Notes: generated from the letters alone by a model not told the origin. A stretch of DNA of 64,000 nt from Paraburkholderia sp. BL25I1N1 (GCF_003002025.1 NZ_PVZB01000006.1:1-64000), one strand, 5' to 3'; shown: positions 9,412 through 19,117, numbered from the stretch's first letter. Numbers and translations: made by a program.

Positions 9412-9800
9412 AGAGAGGATCAGGGCGGGAAGGGGCCGGCACACGGCGGAGCCGCGGCGGCTCGTCGACCGCGGCAATGCCGTGGCGAACGAGCCGATCC
9501 ATTCTACCGAGATGTGCAACGGCCTGCCGGTCGCGCCAAATTGACGCCGCTATGGCAAAACGTCAAAGGCTAACAGGCACGCGCACGGTATTGCATTGCA
9601 GCAACCCAAGCGGCTGAGGGTAGGCCGTTCAGGCTGCCGATATGTTCGAATTAAATGGGCTTTGAATTGTGGTCGGGCGTGGACTATTCTCAAATAGAAC
9701 CGGCTTGTATCGCAGTCAGGGCAAAGGCCACAGCGAGGGCCCGCGCAGTCCGCTCGCGGTTCGTACTGTCGCCGGCAGAGGGCAAAGCAGGGAGGCACAT
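9412..9800. other. Divergent intergenic region, no supported gene
   Basis: These 389 bases separate the metallophosphoesterase start from the next plus-strand gene. A less GC-rich patch at about 9640-9665 is the likeliest promoter area. I see no gene, RNA fold or repeat that I can support. Confidence 0.35.
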
Positions 9801-10121
9801 ATGAAGCTGATCAGATCAGGCAACCCGTTCCGCCACGCGCATCACGTCGGATATGAGGGCAGCCACGTCATGCTGCCACTCGTGGTCATTTCGGTAATGG
9901 CGATCGGCTTGTACTTCGGCGTGCGCAACATCGATTTTTCCGAGTTGGGCAAAAGCGCGCTGTTCTATGTCGTCATGCTTAGCGTCGCTCTCGGCATCGC
10001 GGGATTGTTCGGCGTCGTGGGGGCCTGGGTGCGGTCCAACGGCGACGAAGCCGAAGAGGGCTTCTGCTTCATCGGCGCGTTGATCGGCGCCGTGGTTTTC
10101 TACGTGGCGATCTTGACTTGA
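9801..10121 (+). CDS. Small membrane protein, hypothetical
   Basis: This 106-residue protein has three predicted membrane helices (about 28-46, 55-80, 90-105) and a short basic N-terminus. GGAGG immediately upstream supports the ATG at 9801 over longer frames. No family is recognised. It converges on the RutE-like gene. Confidence 0.65.
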   Translation: MKLIRSGNPFRHAHHVGYEGSHVMLPLVVISVMAIGLYFGVRNIDFSELGKSALFYVVMLSVALGIAGLFGVVGAWVRSNGDEAEEGFCFIGALIGAVVFYVAILT

Positions 10122-10150
10122 CCGCGCAAGGACGTGCCGGGCACCCTGTG

Positions 10151-10735
10151 TCAGACGATCCGCGCGGCCTCGTCGAAAGCGAAGCGCGGGCTGCGCGGGA
10201 ACAGTTTCGACAGGTCGCCGTAGCCCAGATTAATCAGAAAGTTCGACTTCACGGTGGTGCCGGCAAAGAACGCTTCGTCAACCTTGGCGGCATCAAACCC
10301 TGACATTGGGCCCGTGTCCAGGCCGAGCGCGCGCGCGGCGAGAATCAGATAGCCGCCTTGCAGCGTCGAATTGCGAAATGCCGTGTCGGCGATCGCCTTC
10401 TCGTTACCGGCAAACCAGCTGCGTGCATCGGCATGCGGAAACAGCTTCGGCAGGTGCTCGTAAAACGCCATATCCATGCCGACGATCGCCGTGACCGGCG
10501 CTGCCATCGTCTTCTCGAGATTGCCTGGCGACAAAGCCGGGCGCAGTTTTTCCTTGCCCTCCTGCGTTCTGACAAAGACGAAGCGGCCCGGACTCGAATT
10601 GGCCGATGTCGGGCCGAGCAGCACGAGTTCGATGAGTTGCTTGAGCACGGCGTCGTCGACCGGTTTTTGCTGCCAGCCGTTATGCGTGCGCGCTTCGCGG
10701 AAAAGCTGATTGAGCGCCTGGTCGGAAAGAAGCAT
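10151..10735 (-). CDS. RutE/HadB-like nitroreductase-family reductase (putative malonic semialdehyde reductase)
   Basis: This 194-residue FMN-dependent nitroreductase-fold protein closely follows E. coli RutE. Shared blocks are ARTHNGW near the N-terminus, [66 protein letters not shown] and [10 protein letters not shown]. RutE is linked to reduction of malonic semialdehyde to 3-hydroxypropionate in pyrimidine degradation. No other rut gene is here, so this copy may serve general aldehyde or quinone reduction. The length is normal and the start is unambiguous. It is divergent from the AlkB-like gene. Confidence 0.88.
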   Translation of the reverse strand: MLLSDQALNQLFREARTHNGWQQKPVDDAVLKQLIELVLLGPTSANSSPGRFVFVRTQEGKEKLRPALSPGNLEKTMAAPVTAIVGMDMAFYEHLPKLFPHADARSWFAGNEKAIADTAFRNSTLQGGYLILAARALGLDTGPMSGFDAAKVDEAFFAGTTVKSNFLINLGYGDLSKLFPRSPRFAFDEAARIV

Positions 10736-10890
10736 TTGAGGGTTCCTTGAAGGTGACGTGTGCGAAATGAAAAGGACGGCGCCGGATCAAACCGCAAGCT
10801 ACGCGAGTAGCGTCGTTATCGTTGCCGCCATAATAGCCAAGGTTCTCATCCAGTCGCGCTTTGTGCGCGCGATTGTACTCAGGCATTCTC

Positions 10891-11502
10891 ATGACGGATC
10901 TTTTTGCGGATTTTTCTGATGCTCTGCCGACGCCCCACGTCGACTGGTATCCCGATTGGCTGTCGTCTGAAGCGGCGGCACGGGCCTTGACGCACCTCAT
11001 CGACGAGGTCGAATGGCGTCAGGACATGATGGGCACGCCTGCCGGGCGTGTGCCGTTGCCACGGCTGACCGCCTGGCAAGGCGAGCCTGACGCCGTCTAT
11101 GTCTACTCGGGTATTCGCAACGTGCCACAGGCCTGGACGCCGACCGTCGCCGAACTGAAGTCCGCTGTGGAGTCGATTTGCGACGCGCATTTTAATAGCG
11201 TGCTGATCAACCGCTACCGAAGCGGCACGGACAGCATGGGCTGGCATGCGGATCGCGAGCCCGAACTCGGCACGCATCCGGTGATTGCCTCGGTGAGCCT
11301 GGGTGTCGCTCGCACGTTCGATCTGCGGCACAACAAGACCGGCGTCGTGCAGTCTTTTTCGCTGAAAGGCGGCAGCTTGCTGGTGATGAAGGGCGACACG
11401 CAGGCCGAGTGGCGGCACCGGGTGCCCAAAGAGCCGCGAGTGGCGGGCGAACGCATCAACCTGACGTTTCGATGGGTGACGCCGCGTGCGGATGTTCGCT
11501 AA
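10891..11502 (+). CDS. AlkB-like 2-oxoglutarate/Fe(II) dioxygenase
   Basis: This 203-residue protein resembles the short bacterial AlkB/ALKBH2-3 class. GWHADREPELG supplies the iron ligands His119 and Asp121, EWRHRVPK gives His176, and ERINLTFRWV holds the arginines (188, 194) that bind 2-oxoglutarate. The substrate-lid region with LTAWQGEPDAVYVYSG is also typical. Members remove alkyl groups from DNA or RNA bases. ATG 10891 gives the family N-terminus; a TTG frame at 10861 adds ten residues. It lies alone, divergent from the RutE-like gene. Confidence 0.88.
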   Translation: MTDLFADFSDALPTPHVDWYPDWLSSEAAARALTHLIDEVEWRQDMMGTPAGRVPLPRLTAWQGEPDAVYVYSGIRNVPQAWTPTVAELKSAVESICDAHFNSVLINRYRSGTDSMGWHADREPELGTHPVIASVSLGVARTFDLRHNKTGVVQSFSLKGGSLLVMKGDTQAEWRHRVPKEPRVAGERINLTFRWVTPRADVR

Positions 11503-11835
11503 TGCGTGGCGTGCATTGGGCGAGTGCGGTTGCGCCGCGGAGCCGACCAAGCCGACCAAACCCGAAGCCACCAGGTCACGGAACACGTAAGCGCATAAAA
11601 AAGCGCAAACGCGGTAACGCCAGGCAACGCGTCCAAGCCACATCAACATCACGCCCCGCGACCACCCACAACCGCCAGACGCGCTATACCAAAATTGATA
11701 TCGCCGACGCGAATCATATGATTGGACGGTTAACGCCCTACACACTACGCTACATCACGATCCACGCACCGTGAGGGCCGCAACGGCTGGGCGGATTCGA
11801 TGGGTCGCCTACACAACAACGATCAGGAGACAGTC
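11503..11835. other. Intergenic region upstream of the sugar ABC operon
   Basis: These 333 bases contain no supported gene. The 3' half becomes AT-richer from about 11690 and holds the palindrome and tentative promoter annotated separately. Confidence 0.4.
11712..11751 (+). promoter_or_regulatory. Palindrome and tentative promoter of the sugar ABC operon
   Basis: A perfect 12-bp palindrome, AATCATATGATT (11712-11723), overlaps a possible -35 TTGGAC (11722-11727). A weak -10 TACGCT follows 18 bp further on. The placement, about 110 bp upstream of the first operon gene, fits an operator. No regulator gene is adjacent. Confidence 0.35.
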
Positions 11836-12822
11836 ATGGCGAATACACGACGCGCCGCATGTCGTGCGTTGGGCGCGCTCGCACTTTGCGCGGGCTTCGG
11901 TGCGCTGACGCTGGCCACGCCGGGCGCTTACGCGCAGGACAAACAGATCACGCTGGGTTTTGCGCAGGTCGGCGCGGAAAGCGCATGGCGCACCGCCAAC
12001 ACGGAGTCGGTCAAGTCCGCGGCGGCCGACGCGAAGATCAAGCTCAAATTCTCCGACGCCCAGCAGAAGCAGGAAAACCAGATCAAGGCGATCCGCTCCT
12101 ACATCGCGCAAAAAGTCGACGTGATTGCGTTTTCGCCGGTCGTCGAGTCGGGCTGGGAACCAGTACTGCGCGAGGCTAAAGCCGCGAAAATTCCGGTGAT
12201 TCTCACCGATCGCAACATCGATACGAAAGACCCCTCGCTCTATGTGACGATGATCGGATCGGACTTCCTGGAAGAAGGCCGGCGCGGTGGTCATTGGCTC
12301 GCGGATCACTACAAGAACGACCAAGGCCCGGTCAACATCGCTGAACTTCAGGGCACGGTCGGATCGGCGCCCGCCAACGACCGGCACTCGGGTCTCCTCG
12401 AAGTGATCAAGAACGATCCCAAGTACAAGATCATTGCGTCGCAAAGCGGCGACTTCACGCTCGCCGGCGGCAAGCAGGTCATGGAAGCGTTTATAAAGAC
12501 ATATGGAAATAAAATAAATGTAGTTTATGCGCATAACGACGATATGGCGCTCGGCGCCATCCAGGCGATGGAAGAGGCCGGCATGCATCCGGGCAAGGAC
12601 ATCATCGTCGTTTCGTTCGATGCGACCAAGGGCGGCTTCCAGGCCATGGCCGCGGGCAAGATGAATGTCGATGTGGAGTGCAGTCCGCTGCTGGGTCCGC
12701 AATTGATGTCGGCGGTGAAAGACGTAGTGGCCGGCAAGCAGCTGCCTAAGCGCATCCTGACGGAAGAGACGGTCTTCCCGATGAGTGTCGCCGCGCAGAC
12801 ACTGCCGACGCGCAAGTACTGA
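11836..12822 (+). CDS. ytfQ: Sugar ABC transporter, periplasmic binding protein (YtfQ-like)
   Basis: This 328-residue protein has a signal peptide (cleavage near TPGAYAQD) and a periplasmic-binding-protein family 1 fold. It matches YtfQ, the galactofuranose-binding protein of E. coli: ITLGFAQVGAESAWRTANTESVK at the mature N-terminus, then GSDFLEEGRRGGHWLADHYK and VYAHNDDMALGAIQAMEEAG. AGGAGA precedes ATG 11836. It is the first gene of a four-gene operon with ATPase and two permeases. Codons from 12490 to 12528 are strikingly AT-rich (for example ATA, AAA, AAT, TAT) compared with the rest. Specificity for galactofuranose is inferred from homology only. Confidence 0.85.
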   Translation: MANTRRAACRALGALALCAGFGALTLATPGAYAQDKQITLGFAQVGAESAWRTANTESVKSAAADAKIKLKFSDAQQKQENQIKAIRSYIAQKVDVIAFSPVVESGWEPVLREAKAAKIPVILTDRNIDTKDPSLYVTMIGSDFLEEGRRGGHWLADHYKNDQGPVNIAELQGTVGSAPANDRHSGLLEVIKNDPKYKIIASQSGDFTLAGGKQVMEAFIKTYGNKINVVYAHNDDMALGAIQAMEEAGMHPGKDIIVVSFDATKGGFQAMAAGKMNVDVECSPLLGPQLMSAVKDVVAGKQLPKRILTEETVFPMSVAAQTLPTRKY

Positions 12823-13036
12823 CGGCAATTGATAAGGCTTCCTGACTGTCAAAAGCGGGCATAGAAACGCGGACCAAAGCGCAACCGGGAAGCGCGGTAC
12901 CGACACACGAAAAAAGGTTTCTCCAGTGGTGCCTGGCCGTCCGACTGCTTGGGCAGCGGCGGCCTCTTTTCCGCGCACTGCCGGCTTGAGGCCGCTGGAG
13001 GCCGCCGAACCACGCACCGCCGATCGAGCGAGGCCT

Positions 13037-14644
13037 ATGACGCATCCCGCATCTGAACCGAACCCGCCGGCCGGCATCATCGGCGCCGCCGCAACCCATG
13101 CCGACGGCGCCACGAACCGCGTCGAGCCGATTCTCGCGACCGCCGGCATCAGCAAGACATTTCCTGGCGTGAAGGCGCTGCAGCGGGTCGATTTCCGCCT
13201 GTTCCCCGGCGAGATCCACACGTTGATGGGGCAGAACGGCGCGGGCAAATCCACTTTGATCAACGTGCTTACCGGTGTGTTAGCGCCGGACGCCGGCACG
13301 ATCAGCCTCGGTGGCCAGGTAGTGGCGTTCGCCTCGCCACAGGAAGCTGAAGCGGCCGGCGTGCGCACGCTGTACCAGGAAGTGAATCTCTGCCCGAACC
13401 TCTCCGTTGCGGAGAACATTTTTGCGGGGCGGCAGCCACGGCGCTTCGGCGCGATAGATTGGCCCGACATCAAGCGGCGCGCCCAAGCCGCGCTGGCGCG
13501 CCTCGACGTGAGTCTCGACGTCACGCGATCGCTCGACGCGTATCCGATCGCCGTGCAGCAGATGGTGGCCATCGCGCGAGCGCTTTCGGTCGACGCGCGC
13601 GTGCTGATCCTCGACGAACCGACCTCGAGCCTCGATGACGGTGAGGTCAGCCAGCTTTTCAAAATACTTCGGCATCTTAAGCAATCTGGCATTGCAATTC
13701 TGTTCGTCACGCATTTCATCGAACAGACGTACGCCATCTCCGATCGCATCACGGTAATGCGCAACGGCGAGCGCGAAGGTGAATATCTCGCGCGCGATCT
13801 GCCGGCCGATCAATTGGTATCGAAGATGGTCGGCCACGAGCGGATGAGCGCACGTTTGCGCGAAGCCGCGCAGGAAGGGCACGACGCGGAAGAAAAACAG
13901 GCCGCGCAGACCGGCCAGCCGTTCGTCGAGTTGCGCGGCGTGGGACGGCGCGGCACGCTGCAGCCGATCGATCTCGACGTGCAGCCCGGCCAGATCCTCG
14001 GTCTCGCTGGTTTGCTCGGCTCAGGCCGCACGGAAACCGCGCGGCTGCTGTTCGGTGCGGACCGCGCCGACAGCGGCACGATTCTGGTGAAAGGGCGCCC
14101 GGTGCGGCTGCGTTCGCCGCGCGACGCGGTGCGCCACGGCATCGGCTATTGCGCGGAAGACCGCAAGAAAGAAGGCATCGTCGCGGAACTGTCGATCCGC
14201 GAAAACATTCTGCTGGCCTTGCAGGCGCGGCGCGGCTGGTGGCGCAAGATCAGCCGGCAGCGCGCGCGCGAACTGGCCGATCTATGGATCGAGCGGCTCG
14301 GCATTAAGGCCGCGGATGCGGAACAGCCGATCGGCCTGCTGTCCGGCGGCAATCAGCAGAAAGCGCTGCTGGCGCGCTGGCTCGCCACCGATCCCAAACT
14401 GCTGATCCTCGACGAACCCACGCGCGGCATCGACGTTGCGGCCAAGTTCGACATCATGGATCGTCTGCTGGCGCTATGCGCGAGCGGTCTGAGCATCCTG
14501 TTCATTTCGTCGGAGATCAGCGAGGTGCTGCGCGTGAGCCATCGCGTGGTGGTGTTGCGCGACCGTCGCAAGATCGCCGAAGTGGCCGGCAAGGCGTCGA
14601 ACGAAGACAATATCTATCGACTCATCGCGGGGAGCGGCGAATGA
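13037..14644 (+). CDS. ytfR: Sugar ABC transporter, duplicated ATP-binding protein (YtfR-like)
   Basis: This protein of about 535 residues has two ABC ATPase domains in tandem, as in RbsA/MglA/YtfR. The first half carries GQNGAGKSTLINVLTG and LILDEPTSSLDDGE; its signature motif is degenerate (AVQQMVAIARAL). The second half holds LAGLLGSGRTETARLLFGADR, LSGGNQQKALLARWL and LILDEPTRGIDVAAK. ATG 13037 is the likely start, although the Shine-Dalgarno is weak and a GTG at 12926 is open in frame. The stop overlaps the next gene by 4 bp (ATGA), indicating translational coupling. A patch of uncommon codons occurs at about 13655-13699. Confidence 0.88.
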   Translation: MTHPASEPNPPAGIIGAAATHADGATNRVEPILATAGISKTFPGVKALQRVDFRLFPGEIHTLMGQNGAGKSTLINVLTGVLAPDAGTISLGGQVVAFASPQEAEAAGVRTLYQEVNLCPNLSVAENIFAGRQPRRFGAIDWPDIKRRAQAALARLDVSLDVTRSLDAYPIAVQQMVAIARALSVDARVLILDEPTSSLDDGEVSQLFKILRHLKQSGIAILFVTHFIEQTYAISDRITVMRNGEREGEYLARDLPADQLVSKMVGHERMSARLREAAQEGHDAEEKQAAQTGQPFVELRGVGRRGTLQPIDLDVQPGQILGLAGLLGSGRTETARLLFGADRADSGTILVKGRPVRLRSPRDAVRHGIGYCAEDRKKEGIVAELSIRENILLALQARRGWWRKISRQRARELADLWIERLGIKAADAEQPIGLLSGGNQQKALLARWLATDPKLLILDEPTRGIDVAAKFDIMDRLLALCASGLSILFISSEISEVLRVSHRVVVLRDRRKIAEVAGKASNEDNIYRLIAGSGE

Positions 14645-15672
14645 AGCTATCTAACTGGTTCGTACGCGACGGCGCCGAGCGTCCTTTGATCTGGCCGTGC
14701 GTCACGCTGGTGTTGTTGTGCGGGCTGAACCTGTGGGTCAATCCGCATTTTCTGTCGCTGCGCATGCTCGACGGCCATCTGTTCGGCGCGCCGATCGATG
14801 TGCTGAATCGTGCCGCGCCGCTGGTGCTCGTCGCGACCGGCATGACGCTGGTGATCGCGACGCGCGGCATCGATATTTCGGTCGGCGCGGTGGTGGCGAT
14901 CGCGGGCGCCGCCGCGGCCACGATACTCGCAACGCAGCCGGTGCCGACTGGCGGACTGATCGCGCAGGCACTGCTGGCGGCTTTGATCGTCGGCGTGCTG
15001 AGCGGCATGTGGAACGGCTTGCTGGTGTCGTTCGTCGGGATGCAGCCGATCATCGCCACCTTGATCCTGATGGTCGCCGGGCGCGGCATCGCGCAATTGC
15101 TGACGGCGGGGCAGATCATCCCGATCGGCGCGCCGGGCTATCTGTTTGTAGGCGGCGGTTACTGGCTCGGCGTCCCGTGTTCGGTGTGGATCGCTACGGT
15201 GTCGGTGCTGGCAACCGCCGCGCTCGTCGAAGGCACCGCGCTCGGGCTGTTCATTCGCGCGATCGGCGTCAATCCGGTCGCCACGCGTCTGGTCGGCTTG
15301 CGCTCCAAGGCGCTCGTTTTCGCGGTGTACGGCTTCTCTGGACTAACCGCGGCGATGGCGGGCATTCTGATCAGCTCGAACGTACGCAGCGCCGACGGCA
15401 ACAATGCCGGCCTGCTGCTCGAACTGGATGCGATCCTCGCGGTGACGCTCGGCGGCACGTCGCTGCTCGGCGGCCGCTTCAGTCTCGCGGGCACGGTGCT
15501 GGGCGCGCTCATCATTCAGACGCTCACGTACACCACCTATTCGATCGGCGTACCGCCGGAAGCCACGCTCGTCGTCAAGGCGGCCGTCGTGCTCGCGGTG
15601 AGCGTGATCCAGTCGCCGTCGGCGCGCGCGCTCGGCATGGCGCTTGTCACGCAACGGAGAGTGGCGCGATGA
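14641..15672 (+). CDS. ytfT: Sugar ABC transporter permease (YtfT-like)
   Basis: This 343-residue integral membrane protein of the RbsC/YtfT family has multiple hydrophobic helices and the conserved loop GMTLVIATRGIDISVGAVVAIAGA. A second hallmark, LDAILAVTLGGTSLLGGRFSLAGTVLGALIIQTL, is near the C-terminus. It begins inside the stop of the ATPase gene (ATGA) and ends inside the start of the second permease gene, so the four genes are one transcription unit. It forms the membrane channel together with the next gene product. Confidence 0.88.
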   Translation: MKLSNWFVRDGAERPLIWPCVTLVLLCGLNLWVNPHFLSLRMLDGHLFGAPIDVLNRAAPLVLVATGMTLVIATRGIDISVGAVVAIAGAAAATILATQPVPTGGLIAQALLAALIVGVLSGMWNGLLVSFVGMQPIIATLILMVAGRGIAQLLTAGQIIPIGAPGYLFVGGGYWLGVPCSVWIATVSVLATAALVEGTALGLFIRAIGVNPVATRLVGLRSKALVFAVYGFSGLTAAMAGILISSNVRSADGNNAGLLLELDAILAVTLGGTSLLGGRFSLAGTVLGALIIQTLTYTTYSIGVPPEATLVVKAAVVLAVSVIQSPSARALGMALVTQRRVAR

Positions 15673-16766
15673 GACGCATCCTCGAAGCCTGGGCTCATAT
15701 TGTCGATCCGCGCACGCTGCCGATCGCCGTGACGATCCTGTTGTTCTGCGCGCTGTTCGGATTCGGCTCGGTCATGTACACGGGATTCTTCTCGTGGCAA
15801 GTGCTGCTCGATCTGCTGGTCGATAACGCGTTCCTGCTGATCGTGGCGATCGGCATGACGTTCGTGATCGTGTCCGGCGGCATCGACCTGTCGGTGGGTT
15901 CGGTCGTCGCGCTGACGACCATCGTCGAGGCGGTGCTGTCCGAACATCTGCATTGGCCAGTCTGGGTGATCCTGCCGATCGTGCTGTTGATGGGTACGGT
16001 GTTCGGCGCGGTGCAGGGCGCGTTGATTCACTTCTTCCGCTTGCAGGCCTTTATCGTGACGCTGGCAGGCATGTTCTTCGCGCGCGGCTTGTGCTTTCTG
16101 ATCACGACACAGTCGATCACTATCACCGATCCGACGTTCCAGAAGATCTCGGCGTTTCGCCTCGACATCGGCATCGGCTCGGTGACGGCGAATGTGCTGA
16201 TCGCATTCGTCACGCTGCTGGCCGCGATTTACGTGGCGCATTTCACGCGCTTCGGACGTAACGTCTACGCGATCGGCGGCAACGCGCGTTCGGCTTTGCT
16301 GATGGGCTTGCCGGTGGCGCACACGCGCATCGGCGTGTGTGCGCTGAGCGGTTTCTGTTCGGCGCTCGGCGGCGCGGTCTTCACATTCTATGTGCTGTCG
16401 GGTTACGGCTTGCAAGGGCAGGGCATGGAGCTCGATGCGATCGCCGCGACGGTGATCGGCGGCACGCTGCTGACGGGCGGCGTCGGCTATGTGATCGGCT
16501 CGCTGTTCGGCGTCGGCATTCTCGGCACGATCCAGACGCTGATCACGTTCGACGGCACGCTCAGTTCGTGGTGGACCCGCATCGTGATCGGCGCCTTGCT
16601 GTGCGCGTTCTGCTTATTGCAACGGCTGATCGAGCGTCATGCGAAGTCGGTGGGCCGGCCGGGCGGCACCGGCGCGGTCGTGACCGCGGGACGCGAGCGC
16701 GGGCATGCGGACGGCTCGGCGGCGTCGGATTCGCATGTGATCGGGCGCGCGCCGGAACAGGCGTGA
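15669..16766 (+). CDS. yjfF: Sugar ABC transporter permease (YjfF-like)
   Basis: This 365-residue second permease has the family loop GMTFVIVSGGIDLSVGSVVALTTI and the C-terminal MELDAIAATVIGGTLLTGGVGYVIGSLFGVGILGTIQTLI. Unlike typical YjfF it has a long polar, Gly/Ala/Arg-rich tail of roughly 40 residues after the last helix. It overlaps the upstream gene by 4 bp. Together the set is Q-R-T-F as in E. coli. It converges on the MFS gene; an inverted GCGTGA / TCACGC pair brackets the two facing stop codons. Confidence 0.87.
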   Translation: MRRILEAWAHIVDPRTLPIAVTILLFCALFGFGSVMYTGFFSWQVLLDLLVDNAFLLIVAIGMTFVIVSGGIDLSVGSVVALTTIVEAVLSEHLHWPVWVILPIVLLMGTVFGAVQGALIHFFRLQAFIVTLAGMFFARGLCFLITTQSITITDPTFQKISAFRLDIGIGSVTANVLIAFVTLLAAIYVAHFTRFGRNVYAIGGNARSALLMGLPVAHTRIGVCALSGFCSALGGAVFTFYVLSGYGLQGQGMELDAIAATVIGGTLLTGGVGYVIGSLFGVGILGTIQTLITFDGTLSSWWTRIVIGALLCAFCLLQRLIERHAKSVGRPGGTGAVVTAGRERGHADGSAASDSHVIGRAPEQA

Positions 16767-16785
16767 ACGCGTGCGCCGCGGCGGC

Positions 16786-18087
16786 TCACGCGCTGAGTTG
16801 CCGTCCTCTGGTTTCAGGCAGCGTCAACGCGGCGAGGATCACTATGCCGTACGCCGCCGCAGCGAACACGCCAATCGCATGGCCGAGCGTCGTCGTTTGC
16901 GACACGTAGCCGATCAGGAACGGAAACGTCGCGCCGACCGCCCGCCCGAAGTTGTAGCAGAAGCCCTGACCGGAGCCGCGAATCCGCGTGGGAAACAGCT
17001 CAGTGAGGAACGCGCCCATGCCCGAGAAAATGCCGGACGCGCAGAAGCCGAGCGGGAAACCGAGCGCGAGCATCGAAAGGTTATCGAGCGGCAGTTGCGT
17101 ATAGATCAGCGCAATCGCGCACGACGCCAGAGCGAACGCGATGAAGGCGCGCCTGCGGCCGATTCTGTCGCTGACATAAGCGCCCGTCAGGTAGCCGCAA
17201 TACGAACCGACGATCACTACGCCCAGATAGCTGCCAGTGCCTATCACACTCAGATGCCGTTCGGTCTTCAGATACGTCGGCAGCCACGTGGTCACCGCGT
17301 AGTAGCCGCCTTGCACGCCGGTTGCCAGCACGGACGCGCGCAGCGTCGTCCAGACGATCTCGCCACGGAAAATATCGAGCAGCGAAGTGCGCGTTTGCGT
17401 GGCGGCCTGCGCCGCTTTCTGCTGCCGATGCACCTCGGGCTCGTCGACAAAGCGGCGGATCCAGATCACGAACGGCGCCGGCGCAATGCCGATCGCGAAC
17501 AGCACGCGCCACGCGTAATCGGCCGGCACCAGCGAGAACACGGCCATGAAGAGCAGCGTCGAGATACCCCAGCCGATCGCCCAGCCCGCCTGCACGAGTC
17601 CGACCGCCTTGCCGCGATCGCGCGCGCGGATCACTTCGCCGATCAGCACCGCGCCGGCCGTCCACTCGCCGCCGAAGCCGAGGCCCATGAGCCCGCGCGC
17701 CCACAACAGCTGCGAGAAATTTTGCGCCAGCGCGCAAGCCAGCGTGAAGACCGCGAACCAGAGAATCGTGATCTGCAAGGTCTTCACCCGGCCGATGCGA
17801 TCCGACAGCACGCCGGCACCCCAGCCGCCGAGCGCTGAACTCAGCAGCGTGACGGTGCCGATCAGACCGGCGTCGCCGCGCGTGATGCCCCACGTCGCTA
17901 TGAGTGTCGGAATCACGAAGCTCAGGAACTGCGTGTCCATGGCGTCGAGCACGTAGCCGATCTTGCAACTCCAGAAGGCGCGCTTCTCGCTGGCGGAGAT
18001 CTGCCGATACCACGCGAACGGGCCTTGTCCTGCACCGGACTCGCCATAATGCTCGGCGTCGGCGGTCAACTGCGCTTCGGTTTCCAT
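16786..18087 (-). CDS. MFS transporter (metabolite:H+ symporter type)
   Basis: This 433-residue major facilitator protein has 12 predicted helices. Visible motifs are DAMDTQFLSFVIPTL in helix 1, GWGAGVLSDRIGRVKTL (motif A), and GLGFGGEWTAGAVLIGEVI in helix 4, which is the aromatic-acid/metabolite symporter pattern. ATG 18087 gives the family N-terminus. It lies 65 bp downstream of the DUF1445 gene on the same strand, so the two probably form an operon divergent from a LysR gene. It is likely an organic-acid importer, perhaps for the substrate of the DUF1445 enzyme. Confidence 0.85.
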   Translation of the reverse strand: METEAQLTADAEHYGESGAGQGPFAWYRQISASEKRAFWSCKIGYVLDAMDTQFLSFVIPTLIATWGITRGDAGLIGTVTLLSSALGGWGAGVLSDRIGRVKTLQITILWFAVFTLACALAQNFSQLLWARGLMGLGFGGEWTAGAVLIGEVIRARDRGKAVGLVQAGWAIGWGISTLLFMAVFSLVPADYAWRVLFAIGIAPAPFVIWIRRFVDEPEVHRQQKAAQAATQTRTSLLDIFRGEIVWTTLRASVLATGVQGGYYAVTTWLPTYLKTERHLSVIGTGSYLGVVIVGSYCGYLTGAYVSDRIGRRRAFIAFALASCAIALIYTQLPLDNLSMLALGFPLGFCASGIFSGMGAFLTELFPTRIRGSGQGFCYNFGRAVGATFPFLIGYVSQTTTLGHAIGVFAAAAYGIVILAALTLPETRGRQLSA

Positions 18088-18152
18088 GCTTGTACTCCGG
18101 TCGTCGTTGGCCGTGTCTCGTCGCACGGCGGGTGAGGGCACAAAGGCTGCGG

Positions 18153-18932
18153 CTACAGCACCGCCAGCGTGGTGTTGGGAATATCGGTAACGAGCATGTG
18201 CCCCGGCTTGTGAGCGATCGCGAACGGCAGACGCGCGCTTTCGATGGCGGCTTGCGGTGTGACTCCGCAAGCCCAGAACACGGGCAGCTCGTCGCCGCGT
18301 ACTTCGACGGCGTCGCCGAAATCGGGACGCGCCAGATCGCGAATGCCGATCAGCGACGGATCGCCGATATGAACCGGCGCGCCGTGCACGGCGGGAAAGC
18401 GGCTGGTGATCTGGATCGCGCGGATGGCGTCGGCGGCTTTCATCGGCCGCATCGACACGACGCGATTGCCGCCGAACACGCCGGCCGCCACGTTACGCTC
18501 GCGGGTGCGATACATCGGCACGTTGACCTGCTGTTCGATATGACGCAGCGCGATGCCTTCACGCCGCAACATCTCTTCGAAGGAAAACGAGCAGCCGATC
18601 GCGAACACCACCAGATCGTCGCGCCACAATTCGTCGAGGCTGCGCACTTCTTCGGCGCGCTCGCCATGCCGGTACACGTAAAACGCCGGCACGTCGTTGC
18701 GGATGTCGAGATCGGCGCCGAGCGCGGGCACCCGCCAGTCGCCTGGTTCACCGATGCCCAGCAGCGGACACGCTTTCGGATTCAGCGTACAGAAGCGCAG
18801 GAAATCGTCGGCGTGCTGTTTGGGCAGGATGGCGAGATTGGCTTGCGCATAGTCGCCGCAATAACCTGCGGTGGGGCCGGACAGGCGACGGCTGCGTATC
18901 TGCTGACGAAACTCGGACGGCGTGTAGGACAT
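18153..18932 (-). CDS. DUF1445 / YcsI-family putative hydro-lyase
   Basis: The 259-residue protein matches the YcsI/DUF1445 family through its length. Conserved blocks are [59 protein letters not shown] and [34 protein letters not shown]. Relatives are annotated as putative hydro-lyases, and the family is linked to mammalian D-glutamate cyclase; the bacterial reaction is generally not established. ATG 18932 gives the standard N-terminus MSYTPSEFR. It is the first gene of a two-gene unit with the MFS carrier, divergent from a LysR gene. Confidence 0.85.
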   Translation of the reverse strand: MSYTPSEFRQQIRSRRLSGPTAGYCGDYAQANLAILPKQHADDFLRFCTLNPKACPLLGIGEPGDWRVPALGADLDIRNDVPAFYVYRHGERAEEVRSLDELWRDDLVVFAIGCSFSFEEMLRREGIALRHIEQQVNVPMYRTRERNVAAGVFGGNRVVSMRPMKAADAIRAIQITSRFPAVHGAPVHIGDPSLIGIRDLARPDFGDAVEVRGDELPVFWACGVTPQAAIESARLPFAIAHKPGHMLVTDIPNTTLAVL

Positions 18933-19037
18933 GGACTGCTCGACTCCAGGTAGATCGCGTGGCTGAAAAACTGTCGCGGATGCAACCCAGATTAGTAACG
19001 TCAAAAATATCCATCCAGCGAGTTTTTATTGGGTTTC

Positions 19038-19054
19038 GTTAAATTAAACTTAAC
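19038..19054. promoter_or_regulatory. Candidate LysR box between DUF1445 gene and lysR
   Basis: The inverted repeat GTTAA-N7-TTAAC contains the T-N11-A pattern of LysR sites. It sits in an AT-rich island of the divergent intergenic region, about 65 bp upstream of the LysR start. Confidence 0.5.
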
Positions 19055-19117
19055 AGCGCCGTGGCCCGTTCACGGCGATGATCGCGTGCAACCCGCCGCT
19101 GTTAAGAGAGCTCCGCC

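Noticed and set aside
11809..13764. Long minus-strand open frame of about 650 codons
   Set aside because: It is antisense to ytfQ and ytfR, has no recognisable domain, and reflects the GC-rich codon bias of the opposite strand.
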